From a bacterium (GTDB lineage: Bacteria > Chloroflexota > Anaerolineae > Caldilineales > Caldilineaceae), in contig WGMT01000024.1 in NCBI GenBank assembly GCA_016124945.1, positions 1-64,000 of the forward strand: a DNA stretch of 64,000 nt, in the 5' to 3' direction. Below are positions 9,271-18,485 of the stretch, one piece after another. The stretch's first letter is position 1. Each line of letters opens with the position of its first letter. The notes under the pieces were generated by a model. It searched no databases. It had not been told where the DNA came from and worked only from the letters and a program-made list of their open reading frames with translations. The position numbers and the translations under genes were made by a program.

Positions 9271-9828
9271 GTGGCAACGATACAGATTGTAGATCTGACG
9301 CCGGATATGAAGGTGGAATGTGAGGCGGCAGCGCGTCTATTGAACGTCGCCTTTGCCCAAAATTGGCCTGGCTCCTGGGCGACGATGGAGGACGCGCGCG
9401 AGGAAGTATCTGAGATGGTCGAGCCTGAGCGCATCGCCCGTGTCGCCCTAGACGGGGAAAAGGTCGTCGGCTGGATCGGCGGCATCCCTGAGTATAATGG
9501 CAACGTTTGGGAGTTGCATCCCGTTGTGGTTGATCCACAACGCCAGAGGCAAGGGATCGGCGCACTGCTGGTACGCGACTTTGAGGAACAGGTACGTCGC
9601 TGCGGCGGTCTCACGATCCAGTTAGGCACAGACGACGTCAACGAGATGACGTCTCTGGCCAGTGTGGATCTCTACACCGATACGTGGGAAAAAATCCGCA
9701 ACATCCGAAATTTCAAGGGGCATCCGTATTCCTTCTATGCCAAAATGGGCTATGTGATCATCGGTGTGTTGCCCGATGCCAACGGGCGCGGCAAACCTGA
9801 TATCTACATGGCCAAACGCATAGAATAG
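9271..9828 (+). CDS. GNAT N-acetyltransferase, AAC(6')-like
   Basis: Acetyl-CoA-dependent acetyltransferase fold. The CoA-binding loop is VVDPQRQRQGIGALLVRDF. The C-terminal half (LGTDDVNEMTSL, HPYSFYAKMGYVIIGVLPDA, GKPDIYMAKRI) resembles a group often annotated as aminoglycoside 6'-N-acetyltransferases; that name comes from memory of the family and does not show resistance activity. GTG 9271 is chosen because GGAGGAG ends seven bases upstream; the GTG at 9256 overlaps that site. About 185 residues. Confidence 0.82.
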   Translation: MATIQIVDLTPDMKVECEAAARLLNVAFAQNWPGSWATMEDAREEVSEMVEPERIARVALDGEKVVGWIGGIPEYNGNVWELHPVVVDPQRQRQGIGALLVRDFEEQVRRCGGLTIQLGTDDVNEMTSLASVDLYTDTWEKIRNIRNFKGHPYSFYAKMGYVIIGVLPDANGRGKPDIYMAKRIE

Positions 9829-10006
9829 CAGCACCCCAAAAATTTGCCCCTGTCTACCGGCTGTGCTAAACTGCGTTGTTGTGCCATGTATCGGATCCGG
9901 TTTTGTGTGGGCGGTGACTCGCAACCACTTTGCGTGTACTGCTCTTGTCCGCCGGCATACACCTATAGACTATTTATTATGTTGAGTTGAACAAGGGCGG
10001 TGACTT

Positions 10007-10366
10007 ATGACAAACGCATTGATGGCTTCTTTACAGCCAACCAAAGAGAACATGCCGGATCTTGACGCCGGCGATACCGTGCGTGTCCACCAGCGCATCA
10101 CCGAAGGCCGCAACGAGCGTATCCAGATTTTTCAGGGTGTCGTAATTGCGATGCGTGGCGGCAAATCTGCCGGCGCCACCTACACAGTGCGCCGTACCGG
10201 CACCCACGGTGTAGGTGTGGAACGTACTTTCCCACTGTACAGCACCAGCGTTGACAAGGTGGAAGTGCTACGCAAGGCCAAAGTTCGCCGTGCACAGCTC
10301 TACTACCTGCGCGATCGCCAGGGCAAGGCCGCCCGTCTGCGCGAGAAGCGCTTCATCAGCGTCTAG
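10007..10366 (+). CDS. rplS: 50S ribosomal protein L19
   Basis: Structural protein of the large ribosomal subunit at the interface with the 30S subunit. Characteristic stretches are [69 protein letters not shown] and the C-terminal LREKRF. Its 119 residues match the family length. It is transcribed alone, with a rho-independent terminator right after it; the usual partners rpsP and rimM are not in the window, and trmD is about 9 kb away. The 178-bp upstream gap probably holds its promoter. Confidence 0.97.
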   Translation: MTNALMASLQPTKENMPDLDAGDTVRVHQRITEGRNERIQIFQGVVIAMRGGKSAGATYTVRRTGTHGVGVERTFPLYSTSVDKVEVLRKAKVRRAQLYYLRDRQGKAARLREKRFISV

Positions 10367-10399
10367 TTGTCTTTTTGACGCTGACTGCATAGATGAGTC

Positions 10400-10431
10400 A
10401 AAAGCACCGGCACCAATGTCGGTGCTTTTTG
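10400..10431 (+). terminator. Rho-independent terminator of rplS
   Basis: GC-rich stem AAGCACCG/CGGTGCTT with a short loop followed by a T run (TTTTTGCTTTT), 34 bases after the rplS stop. Confidence 0.9.
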
Positions 10432-10526
10432 CTTTTCCGATTTAATTGGGCAGGCACCGCACCGGCCCCTGTCTGGCGTTGTGGCGCGCTCGGCCAACTT
10501 GAATTACAGCCCCTCTCTTTGCCGCG

Positions 10527-10556
10527 TTGGAATTATGATTGTAGCTATGGTATAAC
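10527..10556 (+). promoter_or_regulatory. Predicted sigma-70-type promoter of the glycosyltransferase
   Basis: TTGGAA (10527-10532), 18-bp spacer, then TATAAC preceded by TGG, an extended -10. The predicted transcript would start about 47 bases before ATG 10610. Confidence 0.6.
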
Positions 10557-10609
10557 CGAAGTACATTGCTTTGTACTGGATACTCCCCTACCCCATAGAT
10601 CGAACCCAT

Positions 10610-11815
10610 ATGCGCATTTTACTTATTAGTTGGGAATACCCACCTTTTGTGGTAGGCGGCATGGGCAAGCATGTCGCCGAATTGCTGCCGGCTTTGGCAG
10701 CGATTGCGAAAACGCAAGAGAACCTCTACATCGATGTGCTGACAACCCGTTCGGCGGGTGGGGCCACCGTGGAGCAGGTCTCTGATCAGGTGACCATCTA
10801 CCGCACCGATATTCCGCCTATCGATCCAAGTGATCTTTTTAACAGCGTGGTGGAAGGCAACCGCACCCTTGAAACGCGCGCCCGAAGATTGGCCGAAGTC
10901 CACAGCTATGATGCGATTCATGTCCACGATTGGTTGACGGCGCGCGCCGGGATCACACTCAAGCATGAGTGGAAGACACCGTTACTTGTCACCATCCATG
11001 CCACTGAGCGAGGACGGCACCAATCGCATCTACCCAACGTAATGAGCCACCAGATCAACCAACTTGAGTGGGAGGTCTGCTACGAAGCATGGCATATCAT
11101 TGTGTGTAGCGGCTACATGTCGGGCGAACTGCGTGGCTATTTCAACATCCCCCTCGACAAGATCAGCGTGATCCCAAATGGCATCGATCCGCTGCCGCTT
11201 CAGTCATGCGCGCCGGAAGAGGTCAAACGTTTGCGCAACCGCTATGCACCGCATGGTGAGCGCTTGCTCTTCTTTGTAGGGCGCATCACGCCTGAAAAAG
11301 GACTACAAGTGTTGCTGCGTGCCATGCCCTTGATCGCCAGCAGGCATGCCAATACGCGGCTTTTGATTGCAGGAAAAAACAGTGAACAGATGAAACCCCT
11401 GGTCGAGGAACTGAAACTAGGGCGGCGTGTTGAGATTTTGGGCTTTGTCAGCGATCAGCAACGCAACTGCTTGTATGCGACCGTCGACGCCGCCATTTTT
11501 CCCAGCCTCTACGAGCCCTTCGGCATTGTGGCGCTGGAAGCCATGGCCGCAGGTTGTAGTGTGATCGCGAGTGATGTGGGTGGGTTGAGTGAAGTGGTGC
11601 ACCATCGCATCAACGGCCTGACGGTGATGGCAAACAACCCACCCAGTATTGCCTGGGCGGTGGATCAGATCTTCAACGAGCCGACACAAGCGGAACAGTG
11701 GCGAACCCAAGCGCGCAACGAAGTCGTCACCCTCTACGACTGGGGAAAAATCGCCGTTCGCACCGTGGAACTTTACCGCACTGTCCACTACGATCGGCTT
11801 AACACGGCATGGTAG
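10610..11815 (+). CDS. GT4-type glycosyltransferase (glycogen-synthase-like)
   Basis: Two-domain GT-B glycosyltransferase. The N-terminal acceptor domain begins [19 protein letters not shown], which is typical of GT4 starch/glycogen-synthase relatives with the GGMG glycine loop. The C-terminal donor domain has [19 protein letters not shown] and the E-x7-E motif in [15 protein letters not shown], followed by GGLSEVV. The reaction would be transfer of a sugar from an NDP- or phosphosugar; alpha-glucan synthesis or lipid glycosylation cannot be told apart. ATG 10610 starts the conserved region; the TTG at 10571 adds 13 unconserved residues. Confidence 0.88.
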   Translation: MRILLISWEYPPFVVGGMGKHVAELLPALAAIAKTQENLYIDVLTTRSAGGATVEQVSDQVTIYRTDIPPIDPSDLFNSVVEGNRTLETRARRLAEVHSYDAIHVHDWLTARAGITLKHEWKTPLLVTIHATERGRHQSHLPNVMSHQINQLEWEVCYEAWHIIVCSGYMSGELRGYFNIPLDKISVIPNGIDPLPLQSCAPEEVKRLRNRYAPHGERLLFFVGRITPEKGLQVLLRAMPLIASRHANTRLLIAGKNSEQMKPLVEELKLGRRVEILGFVSDQQRNCLYATVDAAIFPSLYEPFGIVALEAMAAGCSVIASDVGGLSEVVHHRINGLTVMANNPPSIAWAVDQIFNEPTQAEQWRTQARNEVVTLYDWGKIAVRTVELYRTVHYDRLNTAW

Positions 11816-11996
11816 ACGCAGCGCGTCTTTTCCAAATAGTCCGTCTCTCCTGAGCGATCCTCAAGCCAGATCGAACCGTCTTACGGTCTGTCCCCTTTGC
11901 CGCGTACCTACTGCATTGCCTGCCAGGACATCTGCCTGGCAGACGCGTTCTCTTTCCCGTTTTTGATTGTATTTTGGAAGTGAAAAGGACTGAGTG

Positions 11997-12338
11997 ATGA
12001 CAAACCCAACCCCCTACAAAAAGATCGACACCGTGGCGCTGCCCATGACCGACATTGCCGTGGACAGCATCGTCAGCCGCACAATTGTGGCTGAGCCGGC
12101 GCTGCGTGTCGTCCTCTTCGGCTTTGCACCCGGCCAGGAGTTGACCGAGCACAAGACGCCAATGGCGGCCACGATTCAGATCCTCGCCGGTGAAGGGACG
12201 CTGGTGCTGGGTGATGAACCGTTGCCGGCGCGCCCTGGCGATCTTTTCTACATGCAGCCCAACCTGCCCCACAGCGTCAAGGCTGACACGGCGTTGACGT
12301 TGCTGCTGACCATGGTGAAAGGCAGCAGCACCCAATGA
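11997..12338 (+). CDS. Small cupin-domain protein
   Basis: Single-domain cupin of 113 residues. The core reads EHKTPMAATIQILAGEG then LPARPGDLFYMQPNLPHSV, matching cupin motifs 1 and 2, with histidines in EHK and PHS that could hold a metal. Small cupins of this type act as sensors, isomerases or dioxygenases, and no function can be assigned. The gene stands alone and is convergent with the histidine kinase. Confidence 0.8.
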   Translation: MTNPTPYKKIDTVALPMTDIAVDSIVSRTIVAEPALRVVLFGFAPGQELTEHKTPMAATIQILAGEGTLVLGDEPLPARPGDLFYMQPNLPHSVKADTALTLLLTMVKGSSTQ

Positions 12339-12423
12339 ATGCGCTGTGCATGGCAACCAACAGATGAGATACGCAATCGGTGAGCAGAGAGGGATGGCCT
12401 ATCGAGGTGCTAAAACCGGCCAC

Positions 12424-14331
12424 TTATTGGGGATGGTGGTTGGCGACAGGCTGTAGCTGATCTTTGTACAAGGGGAATGTCACCTCGAACATTGTGCCAT
12501 ACCCCAGTTTCGACTTTACGTCGATGCGTCCGTGGTGTTGTTGGACAATCCCATAAACCTGGGCCAGCCCCAATCCTGTGCCGCGGCCTGGTTCCTTGGT
12601 GGTGAAGAAAGGTTCGAAGATCTGCGGCAGGATGGTTTCGTCGATGCCGGTGCCGCTGTCACTGAAGATCATGTGGACCGACTGAGGTGAACCGCCTTGC
12701 CGATCGAGTGCATGCTCCAGCCGGATAATCAACGTTCCTCCCTCTGGCATGGCGTCGCGCGCGTTGATCACCAGATTGGTGATCATCTGTTGAAGCCGTG
12801 TTGTGTCGGCGTTGACCACGTATTCGGCTGCCGCATAGCTGAATTGAACGTTGATCTGTGCAGGCAGTGTGCGTTGCATGAGGCTCACCTGTTCTGTCAT
12901 CAGTGTAACCAGGTCTACGGGGCTTGTGTGCAACACAGAACGACGGCCAAAATCGAGCACTTGCTGCGCCAAGTCGGCGGCTAGACGAGTCTGTTGCGCG
13001 ACTGTTTCGAGACGCGTGCGAACGGATGCTGGAACTGCTGGGGTAGACAACGCCATTTGTGTGTGTAAAGTGATGACGCCGAGGATATTGTTAAAGTCGT
13101 GGGCGATGCCCGCCGCCAATTGGCCGACGGCTGCCAGGCGCTCTTGTTGGACAAGCTGCGACTGTGTGCGCCGTAGTTCGTTGAGCGTCATTTCAATCTG
13201 GTAGTGGCTTTCGCGTAGCGCTTCTTCGACGCGTTTTCGTTCGGAAATGTCACGTACCATGCCCTGTATTCGGCCATCGGCCAGTAACTTGCCGCTAATC
13301 TCTACAAGGAGCGGTGAACCGTCTTTGCGTTTAAGTTTGTGCTCCACCAACTTGTCGCGTCCGCTTTGCAGGCGCTGCAACGCAGCCGCATACTTCTCCT
13401 CTGCGTCGCTGTAAAAGAGATCGCGCATATTCATCTGAAGCAGTTCCGCCCGATTGTAGCCCAGCATAGCGCAGCCGCTGGGGTTTACGTCGATGTAGTT
13501 CCCCTCGCTGTTGGCAAGGAAGATCCCGTCAGACGCCTGTTCGATCAATGTGCGGTAACGTTCCTCACTCCTGCTTAGCGCGTCTTCCACCTGCTTTAGA
13601 TGCTCAATATCACGTGTCACCGAGAGCGTATGCGGTATGCCGTCGAGGAGGATCACCTTGGCCGACATCAAAGCGCGTATAACGTTGCCATTTTTGAGGC
13701 GGAACCGGGCTTCGAGGTTGTTTACCTGTCCATTTGCCAGCAAACCTGCGACAAGTTTCTCGCGGTCTGCCGGATCGTGCCACAGGTTGATCTCGGTCGA
13801 CGTTTTGCCGATGACGTCGGCGCGGGTGTAGCCGGTGACCTGGCTGAAGCCTTCGTTGACGTCAACGAAAAGTCCGTCTGTGAGTCGATTGAGGTTAATC
13901 GCGTCTGGGCTGGTGCGGAAGGTAAGGCGAAAGCGCTCTTCGCTCTCTCTAAGTGCCTTTTCGGCCTCGATGCGTTCCGTAATGTCGCGAAAGTTGAAGA
14001 CAACGGCATTCACACCTGATTCCGCCAGTAGGTTCGATATTGTGCTTTCGATCCAACGCCAGCGCCCGTCTTTGTGCCGGAAACGGTATTCAAGGGTGAC
14101 AACTTTGCCTGGCTGTTGCATCAAATCGACTAAGCAGGCAATGACGCGGGGCAGATCGTCCGGGTGGGTAAATGCAGCGGGGTTGGCGCCGAGGATGTCT
14201 TCGATTTCATAGCCGAACATGCGTAGTGCGGAAGCACTTGCATATTGAAGCGTACCATCTATGCCCAGCAATGTGACCGCTTCGGGTGCGTGTTCAATCA
14301 GCTTTTTGAACCGTTGCTCTTCCGTGATCAT
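12424..14331 (-). CDS. Multi-PAS sensor histidine kinase
   Basis: Soluble hybrid-less sensor kinase of 635 residues. Three PAS domains with PAC motifs span about residues 5-370 (for example RHKDGRWRWIEST, RLKNGNVIRA, KRKDGSPLLVE). The dimerisation/phosphoacceptor helix carries H411 in GIAHDFNNILG. The ATPase domain shows the N box NLVINARDAMPEGG, G1 DSGTGI, F box FEPFFTTK and G2 GTGLGLA. No transmembrane helix is seen, so a cytoplasmic signal (redox, small molecule) is likely. No response regulator is adjacent. Its 5' end faces otsB across a 324-bp AT-rich spacer. Confidence 0.93.
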   Translation of the reverse strand: MITEEQRFKKLIEHAPEAVTLLGIDGTLQYASASALRMFGYEIEDILGANPAAFTHPDDLPRVIACLVDLMQQPGKVVTLEYRFRHKDGRWRWIESTISNLLAESGVNAVVFNFRDITERIEAEKALRESEERFRLTFRTSPDAINLNRLTDGLFVDVNEGFSQVTGYTRADVIGKTSTEINLWHDPADREKLVAGLLANGQVNNLEARFRLKNGNVIRALMSAKVILLDGIPHTLSVTRDIEHLKQVEDALSRSEERYRTLIEQASDGIFLANSEGNYIDVNPSGCAMLGYNRAELLQMNMRDLFYSDAEEKYAAALQRLQSGRDKLVEHKLKRKDGSPLLVEISGKLLADGRIQGMVRDISERKRVEEALRESHYQIEMTLNELRRTQSQLVQQERLAAVGQLAAGIAHDFNNILGVITLHTQMALSTPAVPASVRTRLETVAQQTRLAADLAQQVLDFGRRSVLHTSPVDLVTLMTEQVSLMQRTLPAQINVQFSYAAAEYVVNADTTRLQQMITNLVINARDAMPEGGTLIIRLEHALDRQGGSPQSVHMIFSDSGTGIDETILPQIFEPFFTTKEPGRGTGLGLAQVYGIVQQHHGRIDVKSKLGYGTMFEVTFPLYKDQLQPVANHHPQ

Positions 14332-14655
14332 GCTTCTTCTTCGCCTACCGGCGCGTGGCGTGGTTACTGCACGTGAGCAGAATCCACCTGATGAGACTTT
14401 GCTACTTATAGTTTACTTCCATTGGTTCTCTAAATCATAAATGATTTCGCTTGATGATAATGGTTCTGTTTTTCTAATTATTTGTATTTCATTTTGTAAG
14501 GTAAAATTTATAATTCGGTAGCTGGCATTGATCTTACCGTCTTTGCCTGTCTCTGCTCCAACTGGAGCGATCTCACGGACTGAGTACTCAGTGGTGGTAG
14601 GCTAAAGAAGCGGGATCCCTCACCGCTATAACCACCAGCATGGAGGAAACTGACC
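14332..14655. other. Divergent intergenic region, histidine kinase / otsB
   Basis: 324 bp without a gene. The middle (about 14400-14515) is clearly AT-rich and holds a TATAAT at 14509-14514 that could be the -10 of otsB, with a weak -35 (TTTCAT) 16 bp upstream. A small inverted repeat AAATCAT/ATGATTT and a 14-bp palindrome ACTGAGTACTCAGT near 14577 could be operators. Confidence 0.5.
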
Positions 14656-15486
14656 ATGTCGACCCAAATCCAACAACGTGCGCTTGACACATTGCCCCAT
14701 GCTTTACAGCAGCAAGATGAGCTTGCCGGGCGTTTGGCCGGTAAAAGAACAGTTATTTTCCTCGACTACGACGGCACATTGACGCCAATTGTAGCCCGGC
14801 CCGAAGACGCGCTGATCTCGCCTTCTATGCGGCAGACGGTGGCCGATCTGGCGCAGCGTTCTCCTGTTTGCGTGGTGAGTGGGCGAGATCGGCGCACCGT
14901 GCAGCAGCTTATGGGCATCGAAGATCTGATTGTCGCCGGCAGCCACGGTTTCGACATCTGGAGCCCCGATGGCGGGCAGATCGAGCATGCCGTGGGCGCA
15001 GAGTATGGCGAGTTGATGACAGAGGTCCGGCAACAAGTCGAAGCAGAGTTGACCGGTGTCGACGGGGCGATTGTCGAGCCGAAATCGGCGTCGGTGGCCG
15101 TCCACTACCGGCTGGCAGACGATGAAGGACGCCGTCATATTGCGGGTGTGGTTGAAGGTGTCCTGGCGCAGTATCCAGATGAACTCAAACTCACACCAGG
15201 CAAGATGGTCTACGAAATTCAACCCAAGATCGACTGGGACAAGGGCAAGGCTGTCCACTATCTCTTAAACGCCTTCAACCTGACCGGCGAAGCGATTGTC
15301 CCGCTTTACCTGGGCGACGACACCACAGACGAAGATGCCTTTCACGCGCTGGCCGGCCATGGCATCGGCGTTTTCGTCGGCAGCCTCGACGATCCCGAAG
15401 TGGCCGGGCGCACCACCGCGGCGGACTTTATCCTATACAGCGTGGACGAGGTGGAGCAGTTTCTGCAAAGATTAGGAAGTGGGTAA
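14656..15486 (+). CDS. otsB: Trehalose-6-phosphate phosphatase
   Basis: HAD-superfamily phosphatase that removes phosphate from trehalose 6-phosphate. The nucleophile motif is FLDYDGTLTPI, motif II VVSGRD, GSHGFDIW is typical of OtsB, and motif IV is YLGDDTTDEDAF. The C2 cap and PKIDWDKGKAV also fit the family. At 276 residues it is the stand-alone phosphatase form; no otsA (synthase) is adjacent. A GGAGG ribosome-binding site precedes the ATG. Confidence 0.92.
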   Translation: MSTQIQQRALDTLPHALQQQDELAGRLAGKRTVIFLDYDGTLTPIVARPEDALISPSMRQTVADLAQRSPVCVVSGRDRRTVQQLMGIEDLIVAGSHGFDIWSPDGGQIEHAVGAEYGELMTEVRQQVEAELTGVDGAIVEPKSASVAVHYRLADDEGRRHIAGVVEGVLAQYPDELKLTPGKMVYEIQPKIDWDKGKAVHYLLNAFNLTGEAIVPLYLGDDTTDEDAFHALAGHGIGVFVGSLDDPEVAGRTTAADFILYSVDEVEQFLQRLGSG

Positions 15487-15598
15487 ACTTTCTCTTCCTC
15501 TCCCCTTGGGTGGTGTTTTCTGCTGCGAAACCCGTTAGGATGGGACATATTTCTTCTTACGCGTAAATTTCTTCCGCGTCATTAGGAGGATGTGTTCT

Positions 15599-16222
15599 GT
15601 GGACAAGGTTTCGACTCTTTTTCGCTCGCCGTGGACGGTCGCTGTGTTTGTGGCGCTGGCGATTGCCGATCTGTGGCTGATCCCGGCGGAGCAGACGCTG
15701 GGTGGCATCATCAAGGTGATCTTCCTCCACGGCGCGCTGGTAGAGGTGGGGTTGGTCATCTTTCTCCTTGGTGGGCTGGTGGGATTGGCCTATGTTGTCT
15801 GGCGCACAGATCGGCTGGCCCACTGGGGCGCAGCCCTGCAAAAGACGGGCGTGATCCTCTGGATCTTCTATGCGTTGTCTAGCATGCTCTCCACCAAACT
15901 GGCCTGGGGCCAGTGGATCGCCTGGGACGAACCACGAGTGCGCGCCAGCGCTATGGTGCTGGGCTTTGTGATTGTCTCTTTGCTCTTTTCGTGGTGGGTG
16001 GGCAGCCAGCTCTTCACGGCGCTGGCAAACGTGGCCGTCACCGGCGTGGCGTTCTATTTGATCAAGGGCGCCAGCCTGTTACAGCATCCCTTTGATCCGA
16101 TTGGCACCTCTAGTTCCCACACCTATCGGCTGTACTTTGGTTTCCTGCTCCTCATCATCCTCGTGCTGGCGATGCAGTTAACGCTCTGGCTGCGTAGCCG
16201 TGAACCCTCTTCGTTGATCTGA
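15599..16222 (+). CDS. CcmC/CcsA-like haem-handling membrane protein
   Basis: Six hydrophobic segments in about 207 residues. The segment KLAWGQWIAWDEPRVRA resembles the tryptophan-rich WWD-type signature of cytochrome c maturation proteins CcmC/CcsA, and HPFDPIGTSSS lies in a later loop. Those proteins present haem to apocytochromes at the outer face of the membrane. The assignment is by motif resemblance; the gene has no ccm neighbours here. The GTG at 15599 lies nine bases after AGGAGG and is a better start than the ATG at 15590 that abuts it. A strong terminator follows the gene. Confidence 0.7.
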   Translation: MDKVSTLFRSPWTVAVFVALAIADLWLIPAEQTLGGIIKVIFLHGALVEVGLVIFLLGGLVGLAYVVWRTDRLAHWGAALQKTGVILWIFYALSSMLSTKLAWGQWIAWDEPRVRASAMVLGFVIVSLLFSWWVGSQLFTALANVAVTGVAFYLIKGASLLQHPFDPIGTSSSHTYRLYFGFLLLIILVLAMQLTLWLRSREPSSLI

Positions 16223-16315
16223 AAGGAAGTCCTACCTTCGAATGTGCCTCTCGTGAATCGCTGATTTAGGCCAGCATCGCTTGCACACTGCATAACACAA
16301 GATACCTTGTTTGCC

Positions 16316-16353
16316 AACCTGCCTGGTTTTCTGAAACCAGGCAGGTTTTTTTG
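16316..16353 (+). terminator. Rho-independent terminator
   Basis: Stem CCTGCCTGGTTTC-like, 13 bp on each side with a very short loop, followed by seven T residues. It ends the CcmC-like transcript. Confidence 0.93.
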
Positions 16354-16456
16354 TGTTGAGTCAACGCCAATAATTGAAATCTCAAGTAAAACCGAGGATT
16401 GCACTAAGAAAAACAACAAAATCAAAGAGAAATATCATAAAATCAAAAAATATATA

Positions 16457-16484
16457 TTGACAAATCGAATTTTTCTGATAATAT
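16457..16484 (+). promoter_or_regulatory. Near-consensus sigma-70 promoter
   Basis: TTGACA (16457-16462), 16-bp spacer, TAATAT (16479-16484), in the most AT-rich stretch nearby. It should drive the operon 16545-20782; the predicted leader is about 55 nt. Confidence 0.75.
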
Positions 16485-16544
16485 TTCTTTTAGAAGTTAA
16501 AGATTGTTTGAGTTTCCCCCGAGAAGATAGAAACGGAGCGACCC

Positions 16545-16802
16545 ATGTTCGACCCGAAAGCATTTTCACTGGCTCAAATTCGCGCTGAAGAAATGCGGCG
16601 CAATGTGGATTTTGAACGAAGCATCGACTGGTACAGCGGGCAGCCTCCCTTCCACAAGCGCATGCTGGCCAGCGTTGGCCGCCGGATGATCGCTTGGGGA
16701 GCCGCACTGGAGAACCGCTACGGTGAAGTCAAGCAGCGATCTGCTGTCGCCCAGCAGACGAACTGGCAGCACACCGGCAACCGCATGGAGCGTGCCCTGT
16801 GA
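16545..16802 (+). CDS. Small protein of unknown function, first gene of the operon
   Basis: 85 residues, basic, no family recognised. The N-terminal half is charged and helical; the C-terminal half (MLASVGRRMIAWGAALENRYG) could be an amphipathic helix. ATG 16545 has GGAG six bases upstream. Its stop overlaps the next start by four bases (GTGA), so it is translated together with the DUF2089 gene. The position at the head of an envelope-type operon suggests a small regulator or anchor, but that is inference only. Confidence 0.7.
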   Translation: MFDPKAFSLAQIRAEEMRRNVDFERSIDWYSGQPPFHKRMLASVGRRMIAWGAALENRYGEVKQRSAVAQQTNWQHTGNRMERAL

Positions 16803-17182
16803 ATCCACTGCCCAAACGGTGCCCCATCTGCGCCAACGAGGAACTGACCATCACCGGCTTTTTTTGCCGCGAATGTGACACCAAGGTGGAGGGGCGCTTC
16901 TACACCGCCAGCCCCTTCGCCGGTCTCAGTGCCGAGCAATTGGCCTTCGTGGAGACCTTTGTGCGCTGCGAAGGCAAGTTCACCCGCATGGAGACCGAAC
17001 TCGGCCTCTCCTACCCCACCATTCGAGGACGGTTACACGAGGTGATCCGCGCCCTGGGCCACGAACCGGGCAAGGAAGAATCGCCCGTCTTCAACGATCA
17101 GGCGCGACGTGGCGTGCTCGACGCCCTCGAAGCAGGCGAAATCTCGTACGACGAAGCCATGCGTCTACTACAAGGCGAATAA
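16799..17182 (+). CDS. DUF2089 zinc-ribbon / HTH protein
   Basis: 127 residues. The N-terminal zinc ribbon is C-P-I-C...C-R-E-C (CPICANEELTITGFFCREC), followed by a helix-turn-helix-like segment (METELGLSYPTIRGRLHEVI). The C-terminus is a short helical module (GVLDALEAGEISYDEAMRLL) also seen in two other products of this operon. DUF2089 proteins are thought to be regulators; here it could be the transcriptional control of its own operon (inference). GTG start in a four-base overlap with the upstream gene. Confidence 0.88.
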   Translation: MNPLPKRCPICANEELTITGFFCRECDTKVEGRFYTASPFAGLSAEQLAFVETFVRCEGKFTRMETELGLSYPTIRGRLHEVIRALGHEPGKEESPVFNDQARRGVLDALEAGEISYDEAMRLLQGE

Positions 17183-17202
17183 CCATTCTTTTGGAGCGAA
17201 AG

Positions 17203-18480
17203 ATGAAAATCCAACACGATCTGAGTGACTTCACCGAAGTACCGCCCATCACCTTGCACGTGGCTGGCGATCTGCTCATCACCGGCTGGGACCGCAAAGC
17301 CATCGAAGCCGATACGGACGAAGAAGATCCCGATGTGGTCATCGCCGACGATCAAATCCACATCGACACCAGCGGCGATCTGCATATTCAACTCCCTACC
17401 GGCGTACGTTTATCCCTCGACGTCGGTGGTGATCTGCGCGTGCAGAGCAGCCGCAGTGTAATTCAGATCAACGCAGTAGGTGGTGACATCAACATTGAAG
17501 ATGCGTTGTCTATTGAATTTAAGAACATCGGCGGCGATCTACGTGCGGTGCGCGCCTCAACGCTGACAGGACGCAGCATCGGCGGCAGCGCCACAGTGGA
17601 CGAAATCGGCACTGTTGATATCAAAGACGTATCCGGCGATCTCACCGTGCGCAAGGCCGACACCGTCTCGTGTAATGTGGCCGGAGACGCCACATTGCAC
17701 GAGATCGCCAAAGCGGTTGCTGTCAACGCCTCAGGTGATCTCAAACTGATGGCCTGTCATGGTGACGTGGCAGGTAACGCATCAGGCGATGTGCAGATCG
17801 AAGTGCTTGGCACAACGCCGCGGATCCGCGTCAATGCCAATTCCGATATTCGCTGTATCCTTGGCGAAGCGGTGGGGGCCAATGTGCGTGTCGTCTGTGG
17901 CAGTGATTTGCATGTCACCGGAGCGGGGAGCCGCCAGACAGTCGAAGGGCGCGGCGTTCACACCTTCTACGTCGGCGAGGGTGAAGGCTCGATCTCGTTG
18001 GTCGCCAACTCCGACGTCAACGTGACGGCGCAGGGCGTCATCGGCGGGCTGCGCAGCGTCAACAAAGACATGACGGGCATGAACGTAGAAATGGACCGCC
18101 TCAACGTTGAAATGGAGCGGCTGGGGCGCGAAATGGAATCAATGGGCATTGATCTGGGCCGTGAGTTCGGCAGTTTGGGCGACCGTATTGCCGAGGCCAT
18201 CGGCGGCAAATTGCGCAGCAAGCTCGAAAAGAGTATGCGCAAGGCTGCCATCAAGGCGCAAGCCAAGGCCGGCAAGCGTGGATTCTCGTTCGAGTTTGAC
18301 ATCCCCACTCCGCCCATTCCGCCCCGTTCACCACGTCCTCCCTTTGCCGAAGAGAGCGCCAACGAACCTGTGAGCGATGAAGAGCGCATGTTGGTGTTGC
18401 GCATGGTAGAAGAAGGCAAAATCACCGCCAACGAGGCCGAGCGGCTGATTGCCGCCCTCGAAGGTGAACACGAGGGCTAA
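17203..18480 (+). CDS. Beta-repeat (DUF4097/adhesin-like) protein with C-terminal SHOCT-like helix
   Basis: 425 residues. Residues ~20-290 are a run of short strands with repeated G-D-L / G-G-D-I turns (for example DVGGDLRVQ, AVGGDINIE, NIGGDLRAV, DVSGDLTVR), typical of the right-handed beta-helix of DUF4097/YvlB-type proteins. A helical region rich in Met and Glu follows (MNVEMDRLNVEMERLGREME), then a Pro-rich stretch and the terminal module MLVLRMVEEGKITANEAERL. No signal peptide. ATG 17203 has GGAG seven bases upstream; TTG 17191 overlaps that site. YvlB-type proteins are linked with envelope stress. Confidence 0.82.
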   Translation: MKIQHDLSDFTEVPPITLHVAGDLLITGWDRKAIEADTDEEDPDVVIADDQIHIDTSGDLHIQLPTGVRLSLDVGGDLRVQSSRSVIQINAVGGDINIEDALSIEFKNIGGDLRAVRASTLTGRSIGGSATVDEIGTVDIKDVSGDLTVRKADTVSCNVAGDATLHEIAKAVAVNASGDLKLMACHGDVAGNASGDVQIEVLGTTPRIRVNANSDIRCILGEAVGANVRVVCGSDLHVTGAGSRQTVEGRGVHTFYVGEGEGSISLVANSDVNVTAQGVIGGLRSVNKDMTGMNVEMDRLNVEMERLGREMESMGIDLGREFGSLGDRIAEAIGGKLRSKLEKSMRKAAIKAQAKAGKRGFSFEFDIPTPPIPPRSPRPPFAEESANEPVSDEERMLVLRMVEEGKITANEAERLIAALEGEHEG

Positions 18481-18485
18481 ATTGT

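Larger units (their letters stand above)
16223..16544 (+). other. Spacer with terminator and strong promoter
   Basis: 322 bp between the CcmC-like gene and the next operon. It holds the terminator at 16316-16353, then an AT-rich stretch and the promoter at 16457-16484. Confidence 0.8.

Noticed and set aside
9952..10006. Autoregulatory L19 leader
   Set aside because: No stable mimic of 23S rRNA structure can be seen; only a short leader with a GGGCGGTG before ATG.
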